NCBI RefSeq assembly: GCF_050946515.1
Contig: NZ_JBMNUX010000002.1
Span: 178,065-242,064 of the forward strand
Direction: 5' to 3'
Length of the DNA stretch: 64,000 nt
Source: Tractidigestivibacter sp050946515
Lineage (GTDB): Bacteria > Actinomycetota > Coriobacteriia > Coriobacteriales > Atopobiaceae
Of the stretch, positions 16,884 through 25,120 are shown piece by piece (the first letter of the stretch is position 1; every line of letters starts with the position of its first letter). Below the pieces are notes generated by a model. It made no database searches and was not told the DNA's origin. It saw nothing but the letters and a program-made list of their open reading frames with translations. The translations under genes and the position numbers were made by a program.

Positions 16884-18296
16884 TTACTTCTCGGCAGTTT
16901 CCGCGGTCTGGTGAGCAGCCTCGGCCTCTTTGATGATGCGCTTGCGGTTCCAGATTGCAAGACCGAGCGCGAAAGCACCAACAATGATGAGGCCAATGCC
17001 GTTGCCAAGGGCGCCAACGCGGGTGATGATCCAGGTCAGCGGGTTAGCGCCATCGCAGATCGAGGAAATGGCTGTGGCGCCGCCCATGTCGAAGTCCACG
17101 TTAGCAGCGGCGGTGGTGATGAGCGGCGAAAGGTCGGTGGCGATATAGAAGCCAATGATCAGGACGATGACGCCAACAAGCAGGCCACGGAAGCCGTTCT
17201 CATGGACGATCGGCGTAACCAGAACGAGCATGTAGGGCAGGCAAGCGAGGTCGGCAAGAGGCACGACCTTGTTGCCAGGGAGCACGAAGGCGATGAAGAC
17301 TGCGGCGGGAACCAGGATCAGGGCCATGGTCAGGGTGACGGGGTGACCAGTGCCGACAGCGGAGTCAAGACCGATATAGATCTTGTCGCGGTCCTTGAAG
17401 TGGCTCTGAACGTAGGTGGATGCGGCATCAGAGATGGGGAGCAGGCCCTCCATCAGAAGCGATGCCATCTTCGGGATCAGGACCATGACGGCGGCCATGG
17501 AGACGGCGAGCGAGAGGACGGACGGGATGGTGCTGCCATCCTCGGCGGTGCCAGGAAGGATGCCGTAGCCAGCAAGGATGCCGATGAGCAGGCCGATGAT
17601 GGCGCCGAGAAGGACGGGCTCGCCAAAGACGCCAAACTTCTTCTGCATGCTGCGGACGTCGATGTTGATCTTGTTGAGGCCCGGGATCTTGTCAATCAGC
17701 CAGTCGGCAGCCCAAGCAATCGGGGCATAGGCGCCGGAGAAGCCGTGAGGAATCGAGACGCCGGGCAGACCGAGGGACTTCTCAACCTGAGGAGCGGTGA
17801 CATCGCCGATGACGAGGACGATGACCTCGTTGATGACGGCGGCGCAGAGACCAAGCGCGACGCTGTCGGTAACGATGGCGACAAGGGCGCCCGTGAAGGC
17901 AAAGTGCCAGTAGTTCCAGATGTCGACGTCAGCGGTCTGGGTCGTGTTGGTGAGCAGCATGATGACGTTGACCAAAAGGCCAAGCGGGATGATGACGATA
18001 CCAACGACGGAGCCCATGGCGATGGCGGAGGCGGCAGGCCAGCCGACATCGATCACCGAAAGCTCCAGGCCAAAGCGGTCGACCATCGTGGTAACGGCAC
18101 CAGCAAGGTCAGTGCCCATGAGCTGGTTGATGACGAGGTTCAGGCCGATGAAGCCAATGCCGACGGTAAGGCCAGCCTTGAGGCTCTTGCCGAAGCCGAC
18201 ACCAAAGCAGCAGCCAATGATCGTCAGCACGATGGGCATGACGACCGAGACGCCCAAGCTTTGAATGCCGGTAAAGAACCCGATTATTGCATCCAT
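16884..18296 (-). CDS. gatC: PTS EIIC component, galactitol/SgcC type
   Basis: 470-residue integral membrane permease of the PTS galactitol EIIC family, moving the sugar across the membrane while EIIB phosphorylates it. About ten to twelve hydrophobic segments can be counted. Family-like stretches include SLGVSVVMPIVLTIIGCCFGVGFGKSLKAG at the N-terminus, VIDVGWPAASAIAMGS, DIWNYWHFAF and VHENGFRGLLVG. The members of this family carry galactitol, pentitols, ribose/allose-type or other sugars, so the true substrate is not known. AAGGGAAAGCGT precedes the ATG. It is 106 bases after EIIB and followed by a strong terminator. Confidence 0.92.
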   Translation of the reverse strand: MDAIIGFFTGIQSLGVSVVMPIVLTIIGCCFGVGFGKSLKAGLTVGIGFIGLNLVINQLMGTDLAGAVTTMVDRFGLELSVIDVGWPAASAIAMGSVVGIVIIPLGLLVNVIMLLTNTTQTADVDIWNYWHFAFTGALVAIVTDSVALGLCAAVINEVIVLVIGDVTAPQVEKSLGLPGVSIPHGFSGAYAPIAWAADWLIDKIPGLNKINIDVRSMQKKFGVFGEPVLLGAIIGLLIGILAGYGILPGTAEDGSTIPSVLSLAVSMAAVMVLIPKMASLLMEGLLPISDAASTYVQSHFKDRDKIYIGLDSAVGTGHPVTLTMALILVPAAVFIAFVLPGNKVVPLADLACLPYMLVLVTPIVHENGFRGLLVGVIVLIIGFYIATDLSPLITTAAANVDFDMGGATAISSICDGANPLTWIITRVGALGNGIGLIIVGAFALGLAIWNRKRIIKEAEAAHQTAETAEK

Positions 18297-18402
18297 ACGC
18301 TTTCCCTTCTATTAATCCGACACTTTGCCAAAAAAAGCGCCAATACGAGCCCGTCTCTCGCATGACGCAAGAGGCCAACGAACAATTTAATGTTGAAATA
18401 TC

Positions 18403-18690
18403 CTAGTTTTGCTTCATAAAGTCAAGGACCTGCTGCTCTGCCTGAGCGCGGCCAATGCCCGTAAGGAACGGAATTCCCGAGATGAAGGGGCACTTCAGAC
18501 CGTCGGGCTTGACGGTGGTCGCAATGACAAGATCCGCAGTTGCAGACGCGGGGACAGCCTCGGCGATGGAGCACTGCTTGATGTTGTAATCGCCTGCATA
18601 GCCGTTGCTGTCAAGAAGGTCCTTGATCTTAGCGGCAACAGCAGTGGAGGTAGCGATGCCCGAGCCGCACGCGAGGATGATCTGCTTCAT
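18403..18690 (-). CDS. gatB: PTS EIIB component, galactitol type
   Basis: 95-residue PTS lactose/galactitol-type EIIB. The phosphoacceptor is Cys8 in IILACGSGIATSTAVAAKI, a textbook CGxGxATS loop. It takes phosphate from EIIA and gives it to the incoming sugar at EIIC. The ATG at 18690 has GGAAAGG upstream; an upstream in-frame ATG would add non-conserved residues. Leader of 122 bases between it and yjbQ contains two small stem-loops (AGTTCCT/AGGAACT and TGCCGC/GCGGCA). Confidence 0.92.
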   Translation of the reverse strand: MKQIILACGSGIATSTAVAAKIKDLLDSNGYAGDYNIKQCSIAEAVPASATADLVIATTVKPDGLKCPFISGIPFLTGIGRAQAEQQVLDFMKQN

Positions 18691-18812
18691 GGTCTTTTCC
18701 TTTCCCCATGGGACCTGAGCCCCAAAGTTGCCGCACCACGCGGCACCGATAGAGTTCCTGGCAGACGCCGGAGGAACTTCATACACCTTACTCCAAGCGA
18801 TCGAGGACTCCG

Positions 18813-19334
18813 CTACTCGCCCATTACGATGACGCGCAGACGGCGGGTGCGCTCGCGGGTGCGGTCGAAATCAACGAAGAAGATTGACGCAAGCCCGTTC
18901 ATCTGGAGCTTTCCATCAGCAACCTCAAACGACTGGCTGCCACCGATAAGGACGGAGCGCAGGTGCGCGTCGCCGTTCCAAAGCAGCGTGCGGTCGCCGC
19001 CCGGAAGGTAGGCCTCGGCGTTCGGCCAGCTCTCGACCTCTTCGAAGTGCTTGAGGCCGGGGTAGCGATACGTGCTCCAGTCGTGCTGCTCGGGAAAGAC
19101 CTTATCAAGCCCGTCGGAGAGGTCAGCCTGCATGAAGGTGTCTCCTGCGGGGGTCATGTCGTGGTCGAACTCCTGCGAGTAGACCGCACAGGTGGTATGG
19201 CAGGAGATGCAGGTGACGACGCCCTCCTTGATGCCGCTCTCTTCGACCAGGCGCGCAACCTCGTCAGTAACGTCAACGTAGGTGGGCTTTCCAGCCTCGG
19301 TCTCAACCGTGACCGTACCCTTATAGACTGCCAT
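18813..19334 (-). CDS. YjbQ/UPF0047-family protein
   Basis: 173-residue protein of the YjbQ (UPF0047) family, a compact beta-fold whose members were reported to have weak thiamine-phosphate-synthase activity but whose true role is unsettled. Conserved elements here are CHTTCAVYSQEFD, NGDAHLRSVLIGGSQSFEV and the C-terminal FFVDFDRTRERTRRLRVIVMG. Relative to common YjbQ sequences the NGDAHLR and GLASIFFVDFD segments are somewhat divergent. It lies two bases after the TIM-like gene's stop, with its AAGGAGG inside that gene's end, so the two are tightly coupled. Finding it inside a sugar-PTS operon suggests a metabolic role on a sugar phosphate, but this is inference. Confidence 0.85.
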   Translation of the reverse strand: MAVYKGTVTVETEAGKPTYVDVTDEVARLVEESGIKEGVVTCISCHTTCAVYSQEFDHDMTPAGDTFMQADLSDGLDKVFPEQHDWSTYRYPGLKHFEEVESWPNAEAYLPGGDRTLLWNGDAHLRSVLIGGSQSFEVADGKLQMNGLASIFFVDFDRTRERTRRLRVIVMGE

Positions 19335-19336
19335 CG

Positions 19337-20041
19337 CTAGGCCTCCTTGCTGATGTCGGCACGGACGCGGTCCAGAGCCGCGAACATCTCCTCAAGCTTC
19401 GCCTCGGGGTCGTCGGCGCAGACGATGCCGGATGTGCCTCCCGTGGCATCGCCTCCGTAGTAGATGGCGTCATAGACGTCCTGGCCAGTGGAGATTCCCG
19501 CTGCCTGCAGAACCATTGTCTGAGGCGAGACGGACTTGACGGCCTCGGTAGAGGCTCGGATGTAGTCCTCCCCTGCGATATGGCCAGTGCCGATGAGGCT
19601 GTTGAGCTCGCAAGTCATGATGTCGGGGTGCAGCTCCGCAATAGCGCGGGCCTCCTCGACAGAGTCGGCGCAGACGCAGGTGAGAATGCCGACCTCGCGT
19701 GCGCGGACGATGGTTTTTGCAAGCTCACCGATCGTGAGGGGATTTTCCGCATGGTTCAAGAACGTGGCACGCACGCCGGCGGCGGCAAGCGCCTCGGGAA
19801 GGATGTGGCCCATTCCGCGACCGGGCTTCAGGCTCTCCATGTTCTGAGCGCACGGGATAAGGTGCGGGCAGTTGTCGGCAACCCACGCGAGATCAATCAG
19901 CTGCGCCGTGAAAAGCGACTGAAAGTCGTAGCGCTCGCAGAGCTCGTCGGTCTTGCGCGCAAGTTTGCGGAGTTTCTCGCCATACAGATACGACTTTGGG
20001 TTGACGACGAAAAACGGCCTCTTGAGAACGATCTTGTCCAT
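19337..20041 (-). CDS. Triosephosphate-isomerase-like enzyme of a sugar operon
   Basis: 234-residue TIM-barrel isomerase related to TpiA but clearly divergent and shorter than the roughly 250-residue housekeeping enzyme. The catalytic set is retained: Asn14/Lys16 (VNPKSYL), His97 (FLNHAEN), Glu145 (CELNSLIGTGH) and the AQN segment at 65-67. The normal YEPVWAIGTG becomes CELNSLIGTG, and the C-terminal phosphate-binding region is GGDATGGTSGI. Comparable second TIMs in PTS or tetritol operons (for example Listeria Tpi2, EryH/LerI) isomerise or racemise triose or tetrulose phosphates. First gene of the operon behind the 178-base control region, with AAAAGGGAGCAG before the ATG. Confidence 0.86.
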   Translation of the reverse strand: MDKIVLKRPFFVVNPKSYLYGEKLRKLARKTDELCERYDFQSLFTAQLIDLAWVADNCPHLIPCAQNMESLKPGRGMGHILPEALAAAGVRATFLNHAENPLTIGELAKTIVRAREVGILTCVCADSVEEARAIAELHPDIMTCELNSLIGTGHIAGEDYIRASTEAVKSVSPQTMVLQAAGISTGQDVYDAIYYGGDATGGTSGIVCADDPEAKLEEMFAALDRVRADISKEA

Positions 20042-20095
20042 CTGCTCCCTTTTCTCCCGTATCCAACAATCCCGGAAAGTGTTGAGATTGTCTTA

Positions 20096-20123
20096 AACTT
20101 GTTCATAATTAAATGTACAAGTT
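20096..20123. promoter_or_regulatory. Inverted repeat, candidate GntR operator in the PTS operon promoter
   Basis: Seven-base arms AACTTGT (20096-20102) and ACAAGTT (20117-20123) separated by an AT-rich 14-base spacer, in an unusually AT-rich 178-base gap between the GntR gene and the operon. A plausible -35 (TTGAGT) and -10 (TTAATT), 17 bases apart on the minus strand, overlap it. Regulation by the adjacent GntR protein is inferred. Confidence 0.55.
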
Positions 20124-20219
20124 CTGACGACTCAAATTATCGGCTGGCTCCTAGCCATACATTGTGGAGATTACGTGAGCGGTACCAAATGATTCCGCGA
20201 ACGGTAGAGGTAAATCGCT

Positions 20220-21005
20220 TTATCTGGGTTGAAATGCCTTTCCAACAATTGACTGACCAGGCGGGAGCCAGGTAAAGCTCCACTCGCAGATGTCGTTGTC
20301 TTCGAAGTGAACAATCTGCTCAAGGCGAAGGAGGGCGGACGACTCCTCGCACTGGAGGTATTCCGCGTGCTCTCGGCCAGCAACAAGCGCCTGATAGCTC
20401 ATTACCGAATAGGAAATCTTCTTGTTGGAGCATTCCTGCACGGCATCGAAGAGCGACTCTTTGGTGAAGTCGAGCTTTTCAATGCCTGGGCATTCGCGAA
20501 GGTTTGTCCAGCTCTCTTGGCAGAGGACCGGAGTGCCGTCCACGCTGCGCACGCGGCGCATGAACATGGCGGGCTCGCCCTCTTCAATGTGAAGGTTGTC
20601 GGCAACGTCCTGATTGGCGGGAACGACCATCTTCGAGAGGACGTCAGTCTTGAATTTCTTCCCCTGCATGCGGAGCGACTCTGCAAAAGAAAGCGGTCGC
20701 ACGCCCGCCTCATGGGAGAGCCCGGAGCGCGACACATAGGTGCCGCTGCCATGGCGCTGCACGAGCCAGCCTTCGTCCACAAGGACGCCTATCGCGCGCC
20801 TGACCGTCCCGCGCGAGACGCCAAAGCGTTCCATAAGCTCATGTTCGGAGGGAATCTTCTCCCCCCGCAGCCATTCGCGCGAGTAGATTTTCTCTCGAAG
20901 CGCGTCGGCAAGCTCAACAAAGAGATGCCTGGAGCCATGGCCCACGCGATCGGCAGGCGAGGTCTGGCCTGCCTGCCCTTGCGTGCCTTCCTCCTGTTGT
21001 GACAT
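20220..21005 (-). CDS. GntR-family (HutC/UTRA) transcriptional regulator of the PTS operon
   Basis: 261 residues. The N-terminal winged helix-turn-helix spans about residues 25-95 (LFVELADALREKIYSREW, PSEHELMERFGVSRGTVRRAI, VDEGWLVQRHGSGTYVS), followed by a UTRA ligand-binding domain (about 105-255; FMRRVRSVDGTPVLCQESW, LLRLEQIVHFEDNDICEWSFTWLPPG). UTRA domains usually bind a phosphorylated sugar, which fits the operon transcribed next in the same direction. It precedes the TIM-like gene by 178 bases. The effector is unknown. Confidence 0.92.
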   Translation of the reverse strand: MSQQEEGTQGQAGQTSPADRVGHGSRHLFVELADALREKIYSREWLRGEKIPSEHELMERFGVSRGTVRRAIGVLVDEGWLVQRHGSGTYVSRSGLSHEAGVRPLSFAESLRMQGKKFKTDVLSKMVVPANQDVADNLHIEEGEPAMFMRRVRSVDGTPVLCQESWTNLRECPGIEKLDFTKESLFDAVQECSNKKISYSVMSYQALVAGREHAEYLQCEESSALLRLEQIVHFEDNDICEWSFTWLPPGQSIVGKAFQPR

Positions 21006-21120
21006 GACCGTTCCCCCTTATTGACCGGCGCCGGCAATCGTCTCTTTGACGCGGCTGCATGGAGATATGCGCAGCCCGCCCCTCCCGAAGGACGACGTCA
21101 AAGAGAGTGACGGCACCTCC

Positions 21121-22140
21121 CTACCTTCCTTGTCGTGCGTATCTCTCTTCGGTGGCCGCCTTGGCGGGGCGCCACCAGCTCTCGTTTTTCTCGTACCACG
21201 CTATCGTCTGTCTAAGACCCTCGATAAAGTTGGTGTGATCTGGCTTCCAGCCAAGCTCCGACTCAAGCTTTGAGGGGTCGATTGCATAGCGCCGGTCGTG
21301 GCCAGGTCGGTCCTCGACCCAATCGAAGCCATCTTCAGGCTGACCCATAAGCCGCAAGATTGCCCTCATGACATCGATGTTGGCACGCTCGCCGTTCGCG
21401 CCGACAAGGTAGGTCTGCCCGATGCGCCCGCGAACAAGGATGTCCCAAACGGCTCGAGAATGATCTTCAACGTGAATCCAGTCGCGGACGTTCTCCCCCG
21501 TGCCGTAGAGCTTGGGGCGAAGGCCACACAGAATGTTGGTTATCTGCCTGGGGATGAACTTTTCAACATGCTGGTAAGGACCGTAGTTGTTGGAGCAATT
21601 CGAGATGGTAGCGCGAACGCCATAGGTGCGAGCCCAGGCACGCACGAGCAGGTCGGAAGACGCCTTGGTGGAAGAATAGGGACTCGACGGTCGGTAGGGG
21701 TCGTCAGGCTCAAAGCGCCTTGGCTCGTCAAAGTCCAGGTCTCCATAGACTTCGTCGGTGCTCACGTGGTGATAGCGAACGTCGTACTTCCTCGCAGCCT
21801 GCAGCAGCCGATAGGTGCCAATGACATTGGTTCTGACAAACGGGTCTGGATCAAGAATCGAGTTGCCGTTATGAGACTCGGCCGCGAAGTGAACGATGGC
21901 ATCGTGACCAGCAACGACGCGGTCCAAAAGGTCGGCTTCGCAGATATCCCCCACCACAAGCTCAACTTGGCTCTTTGGAAGGTCGCCAATATTCTTGGGG
22001 TCTCCCGCATAGGTCAGCTTGTCGATTACGGTCAGATGGGTCTCGGGATGATTCTTGGCAACCCAGCGGACAAAGTTGCTGCCGACGAAGCCGCACCCGC
22101 CAGTGACGAGGATATTTGTTGGCTCGAACGCATCGGCCAT
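21121..22140 (-). CDS. rfbB: dTDP-glucose 4,6-dehydratase
   Basis: 339-residue NAD-dependent extended SDR that converts dTDP-glucose to dTDP-4-keto-6-deoxyglucose, the entry to dTDP-rhamnose and related deoxysugars. Residues shown: GGCGFVGSNFVRW (NAD site, near residue 14), HVSTDEVYGDL (Thr/Asp/Glu catalytic trio), YSSTKASSD (catalytic Tyr and Lys) and SNNYGPYQ (substrate loop). The usual partners rfbA, rfbC and rfbD are not in the window, so it is genomically isolated here. No strong ribosome binding site precedes the ATG. Confidence 0.94.
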   Translation of the reverse strand: MADAFEPTNILVTGGCGFVGSNFVRWVAKNHPETHLTVIDKLTYAGDPKNIGDLPKSQVELVVGDICEADLLDRVVAGHDAIVHFAAESHNGNSILDPDPFVRTNVIGTYRLLQAARKYDVRYHHVSTDEVYGDLDFDEPRRFEPDDPYRPSSPYSSTKASSDLLVRAWARTYGVRATISNCSNNYGPYQHVEKFIPRQITNILCGLRPKLYGTGENVRDWIHVEDHSRAVWDILVRGRIGQTYLVGANGERANIDVMRAILRLMGQPEDGFDWVEDRPGHDRRYAIDPSKLESELGWKPDHTNFIEGLRQTIAWYEKNESWWRPAKAATEERYARQGR

Positions 22141-22200
22141 GAGCGCACCCAGCTTTCAGACGTGCAGGATAAATCTTTGGACTTCCTTTTCCCTCCTAAT

Positions 22201-22614
22201 CTATGCCTGCCCGTCTGCCTTCCCAAAAACCTCATTGTCGAAATCCCTGAGTTCCTCAGGAGGCTCGGAGGGGTCGCACTCAAAGCTCTCCGCAACGGCC
22301 TTGGCCTGAAGGTGGCGAAGCCCCGAAAGATCTTCCTCGCCCATCTTGTCGTAGACAAGCGAAAGCCGATCCAGGGCGTAGCAAACATATGAGGCTACGG
22401 AGTCCCCCATGCCCGAAAGGATCATCATCGTTACCAGAGAGTCCGGTGCCAAAGACATGGCCGTGTCTGCGTCAAGGTCGAGAAGGTCGCCCACTTGCTG
22501 CTCGACCTTCTTGCACGCCTCTGGGTCGTTCTGCTGGTATGCCAGCTTGAGCGAGTTCGTGATAGCGGCTACGAACTGCGAGATCAGCTCAAGGATATAG
22601 TCACGTTGAAGCAT
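22201..22614 (-). CDS. Small helical protein, DUF6483-like
   Basis: 137 residues, almost all predicted helix, with an acidic C-terminus. It opens MLQRDYILELISQFVAAI, a beginning I associate with the DUF6483 family of small helical proteins in Firmicutes and Coriobacteriia; function unknown. No catalytic motif or membrane segment is evident. It is 72 bases upstream of ruvB's end on the same strand reading direction (ruvB ends 72 bases before it starts), so it may be read through from ruvCAB. Confidence 0.6.
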   Translation of the reverse strand: MLQRDYILELISQFVAAITNSLKLAYQQNDPEACKKVEQQVGDLLDLDADTAMSLAPDSLVTMMILSGMGDSVASYVCYALDRLSLVYDKMGEEDLSGLRHLQAKAVAESFECDPSEPPEELRDFDNEVFGKADGQA

Positions 22615-22686
22615 AGGAGAACCCCTTTCGAGTGGGAAATGTGTCCATGGTACTCCCCCTTGCGATGCCCCGCTTTGAGGCCTGCG

Positions 22687-23751
22687 CTATTGCCGTGAAG
22701 GTGGAAGGGGCACTCCCAGGTGCTCGAACGCTGCGGGAGTGGCCTGGCGGCCCTGAGGCGTTCGTACGATGAGCCCTCGCTGCAGAAGGTAGGGCTCGTA
22801 GACGTCCTCGATCGTGGAGGGGTCTTCCCCTACCGCCGAGGCAATGGTAGTAAGGCCTACGGGACGGCCCCGGAAGGTCTCTGTAAGGGCCGTCAAGATC
22901 TTGGTGTCCATCCAGTCAAGCCCCATCTCGTCAATCTCGAAAAACGACAGCGCCTCGGCAGCGACGTCCCAGCTGATAGAGCCGCCGGCCTTGACCTGCG
23001 CATAGTCGCGGACTCGCTTGAGCAGCCTGTTTGCAAGGCGCGGAGTTCCCCTTGAGCGCGACGCTATTTCCGCAGCTCCCTGCTCGTCAATGTCGACGCC
23101 CAAGATACGCGCAGAGCGAAGCACGATCTGCGTGAGCTCGTCAACCGTGTAGTAGTCAAGGCGATACGAGATGCCAAAGCGATCGCGCAGAGGTCCCGTT
23201 AGGAGCCCCGTGCGCGTGGTGGCGCCAATGAGCGTGAAGTGAGGAACGTCGAGTCTGATGGAGCGGGCAGCGGGGCCCTTTCCAATCACGATGTCAAGGA
23301 AGAAGTCCTCCATAGCGGGGTAGAGGACCTCCTCGACCTGGTGGTTCAAGCGGTGAATCTCGTCGACAAAGAGGACGTCTCCCTCCTCGAGGTTGGTGAG
23401 AATGGCCGCGAGGTCTCCGGTGCGGGCGATGGCGGGACCCGACGTAGTCTTTATGCGCGCGCCCATCTCGTTTGCGACGACTGTCGCGAGCGTGGTCTTT
23501 CCAAGGCCTGGAGGACCAGAGAAGAGCACATGGTCAAGCGTCTCGTGGCGATCTTTGGCAGCGGCAATCAGCACGCGAAGGTTCTCGCGCACGCGCTCCT
23601 GCCCAAGGTAGTCGTCAAGCGTCTGCGGACGCAAGCTGCGGTCCACGTCGAGGTCATCGGCCGTAAGCTCGCCTGTGACAGGACGCCTGGAGCCGCTTGT
23701 GCGGTCCCTTCCGTCATCGGCAAAAAGGTCTTCCTCCTTCGCCTCCCACAT
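22687..23751 (-). CDS. ruvB: Holliday junction branch-migration ATPase RuvB
   Basis: 354-residue AAA+ motor that drives branch migration with RuvA. Walker A is GPPGLGKTTLATVVA, Walker B LFVDEIHRL, sensor 1 TLIGATTRTGLLTGPLRDRFG, and a winged-helix C-terminal domain ends in GRQATPAAFEHLG. The N-terminus carries about 30 extra charged residues before DRSLRPQTLDDYLGQ. Its ATG shares one base with the ruvA stop (TAATG), so ruvC-ruvA-ruvB is one coupled unit. Confidence 0.98.
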   Translation of the reverse strand: MWEAKEEDLFADDGRDRTSGSRRPVTGELTADDLDVDRSLRPQTLDDYLGQERVRENLRVLIAAAKDRHETLDHVLFSGPPGLGKTTLATVVANEMGARIKTTSGPAIARTGDLAAILTNLEEGDVLFVDEIHRLNHQVEEVLYPAMEDFFLDIVIGKGPAARSIRLDVPHFTLIGATTRTGLLTGPLRDRFGISYRLDYYTVDELTQIVLRSARILGVDIDEQGAAEIASRSRGTPRLANRLLKRVRDYAQVKAGGSISWDVAAEALSFFEIDEMGLDWMDTKILTALTETFRGRPVGLTTIASAVGEDPSTIEDVYEPYLLQRGLIVRTPQGRQATPAAFEHLGVPLPPSRQ

Positions 23752-24383
23752 TACAAGGACCCTCCAATCCGCTTGAGCGCATACTGGATGGCTCGCTCGA
23801 CGGAGGCCGCGCTGTCAAAGTCAAACCCATCAAGCGCGAGGTCGGCCTCTTGCGGCGAGAAGCCCATGGAGAGAAGCGCGGAGGTTGCCTCCTGCTTGAC
23901 TGAATCGGACGTCTCGGGCAGGCGCTGGGTCTTATCCTCAGGCTCGCTCATCCCAACGAGGCTTCTAAGCGTGGCGTCCTTTGCAAAGACGTCTTGCAGC
24001 TCAACGAGCAGGCGCTGCGCCTTCTTCTTGCCGACACCGGGAACCTGCGCCATGCGGTTAGTGTCCTGCGTGGCGACGACTGTGGCAAGGGATGCGGGCG
24101 AGAATGTCGAGAGCACAGACAGCGCAAGCTTGGGACCCACTCCCGAGATTGCGACGAGCTTGTCAAAAACGGCGCGCTCTTCTCGCGTAGCGAAGCCATA
24201 GAGGTCTATTGCGTTCTCACGCAAGACAAGCCTCGTGAGCACCGTCACACCAGCCTCGCCCGCGGGAGGCAGCGATGCCGCCGTTGTGGAAGAAACGCCA
24301 AGCTCATAGCCGACGCCTCCGACGTCGAGGACGATATGGGAAGACGTCACCTCCGTGAGCGTTCCCGTTAGCTGAACTATCAC
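23751..24383 (-). CDS. ruvA: Holliday junction DNA-binding protein RuvA
   Basis: 210 residues from a GTG start (IVQLTGTLTEV, the family N-terminus) with AGGAGG eight bases upstream; the longer ATG frame to 24419 adds residues the family lacks. RuvA tetramers bind four-way junctions and load RuvB. Two helix-hairpin-helix elements are visible (LVAISGVGPKLALSVLSTF and MAQVPGVGKKKAQRLLVEL), and a C-terminal UBA-like domain III ends near ALKRIGGSL. The GTG overlaps the ruvC stop (GTGA). Confidence 0.97.
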   Translation of the reverse strand: MIVQLTGTLTEVTSSHIVLDVGGVGYELGVSSTTAASLPPAGEAGVTVLTRLVLRENAIDLYGFATREERAVFDKLVAISGVGPKLALSVLSTFSPASLATVVATQDTNRMAQVPGVGKKKAQRLLVELQDVFAKDATLRSLVGMSEPEDKTQRLPETSDSVKQEATSALLSMGFSPQEADLALDGFDFDSAASVERAIQYALKRIGGSL

Positions 24384-25033
24384 GAGGAATTCCTCCTGCT
24401 CTGTCTGGTGGGCTCCCAAGGCACGCGCTCTCCGCGTGAGCGAGCAACGCGCGCGGCCGTAGCGGCCGCCGTAACATCACGAGCTTCGGAGCGATCCTGC
24501 TCGGCTTGTGCAAGCTGCTGCTCATAGACCTGAACCGATGCGACGTCGCGCGCTATGCGCTGGGTGCGCGTAAGGTTTGCGTGGCAAATTGCGGCGGCAA
24601 GAGCATCGGCGCAGTGGTCAGGCCTCGGCTCGTGGTCAAGGGCGAGGATGTTTTGCACCATGTAGATGACTTGGCGCTTGTCTGCCGAGCCGGTTCCGAC
24701 AACGGCTTGCTTTATCTGCATAGGAGTGTATTCGCCAAGCTCGAGGCCAGCCTCAGAGCACGCGACGAGCGCAGCTCCCCTTGCATGGGCTGTTGCAAGA
24801 GCCGAGCGAGTGTTCTCTCCGAAGAAGATCTTCTCGATGGCAAGCTGGCTAGGCGCGTAGCTCCTGATTGCCTGGGCAATTTCCTCGTAAATCATACCGA
24901 GACGGCGGTCGATAGAGTCAGACGCCTTTGTCGTTACGCAACCATAGGCACGGGCACGGCAAACAGGCCCTCGCGTCTCGATGACGCCCCATCCTGTATG
25001 CGCGAGGCCGGGGTCTATCCCCATGATGATCAC
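24380..25033 (-). CDS. ruvC: Holliday junction resolvase RuvC
   Basis: 217 residues, longer than the common 165-190 because of a charged, Arg-rich C-terminal extension. The RNase-H-like catalytic residues are present: Asp in MGIDPGLAHTGWG, Glu in LAIEKIFFGENTRSALATA, and the Asp pair in RPDHCADALAAAICHA. It resolves junctions after RuvAB migration. The start is GTG-ATC-ATC-ATG, so either the GTG or the ATG three codons later begins translation; the upstream ribosome binding site is weak. First gene of ruvCAB behind a putative LexA box. Confidence 0.96.
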   Translation of the reverse strand: MIIMGIDPGLAHTGWGVIETRGPVCRARAYGCVTTKASDSIDRRLGMIYEEIAQAIRSYAPSQLAIEKIFFGENTRSALATAHARGAALVACSEAGLELGEYTPMQIKQAVVGTGSADKRQVIYMVQNILALDHEPRPDHCADALAAAICHANLTRTQRIARDVASVQVYEQQLAQAEQDRSEARDVTAAATAARVARSRGERVPWEPTRQSRRNSS

Positions 25034-25060
25034 GCTCTGCTCGCCCCCTTGCTTTTCGTT

Positions 25061-25074
25061 CGAACGTTCGTTCT
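25061..25074. promoter_or_regulatory. Candidate LexA (SOS) box upstream of ruvC
   Basis: CGAAC-GTTC-GTTCT matches the Gram-positive LexA pattern CGAAC-N4-GTTCG apart from the final base, and lies 28 bases upstream of the ruvC start. ruvCAB is part of the SOS regulon in several actinobacteria. The identification rests on the motif and its position only. Confidence 0.6.
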
Positions 25075-25120
25075 AGTCTACCACAGGCTGAGAACGTGGC
25101 GGCGAGGAAGCGCTCTGCAT

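Noticed and set aside
15331..18365. Long plus-strand frames opposite the aldolase, membrane protein and EIIC
   Set aside because: Low-complexity translations without domains and no ribosome binding site; the minus strand holds the PTS operon.
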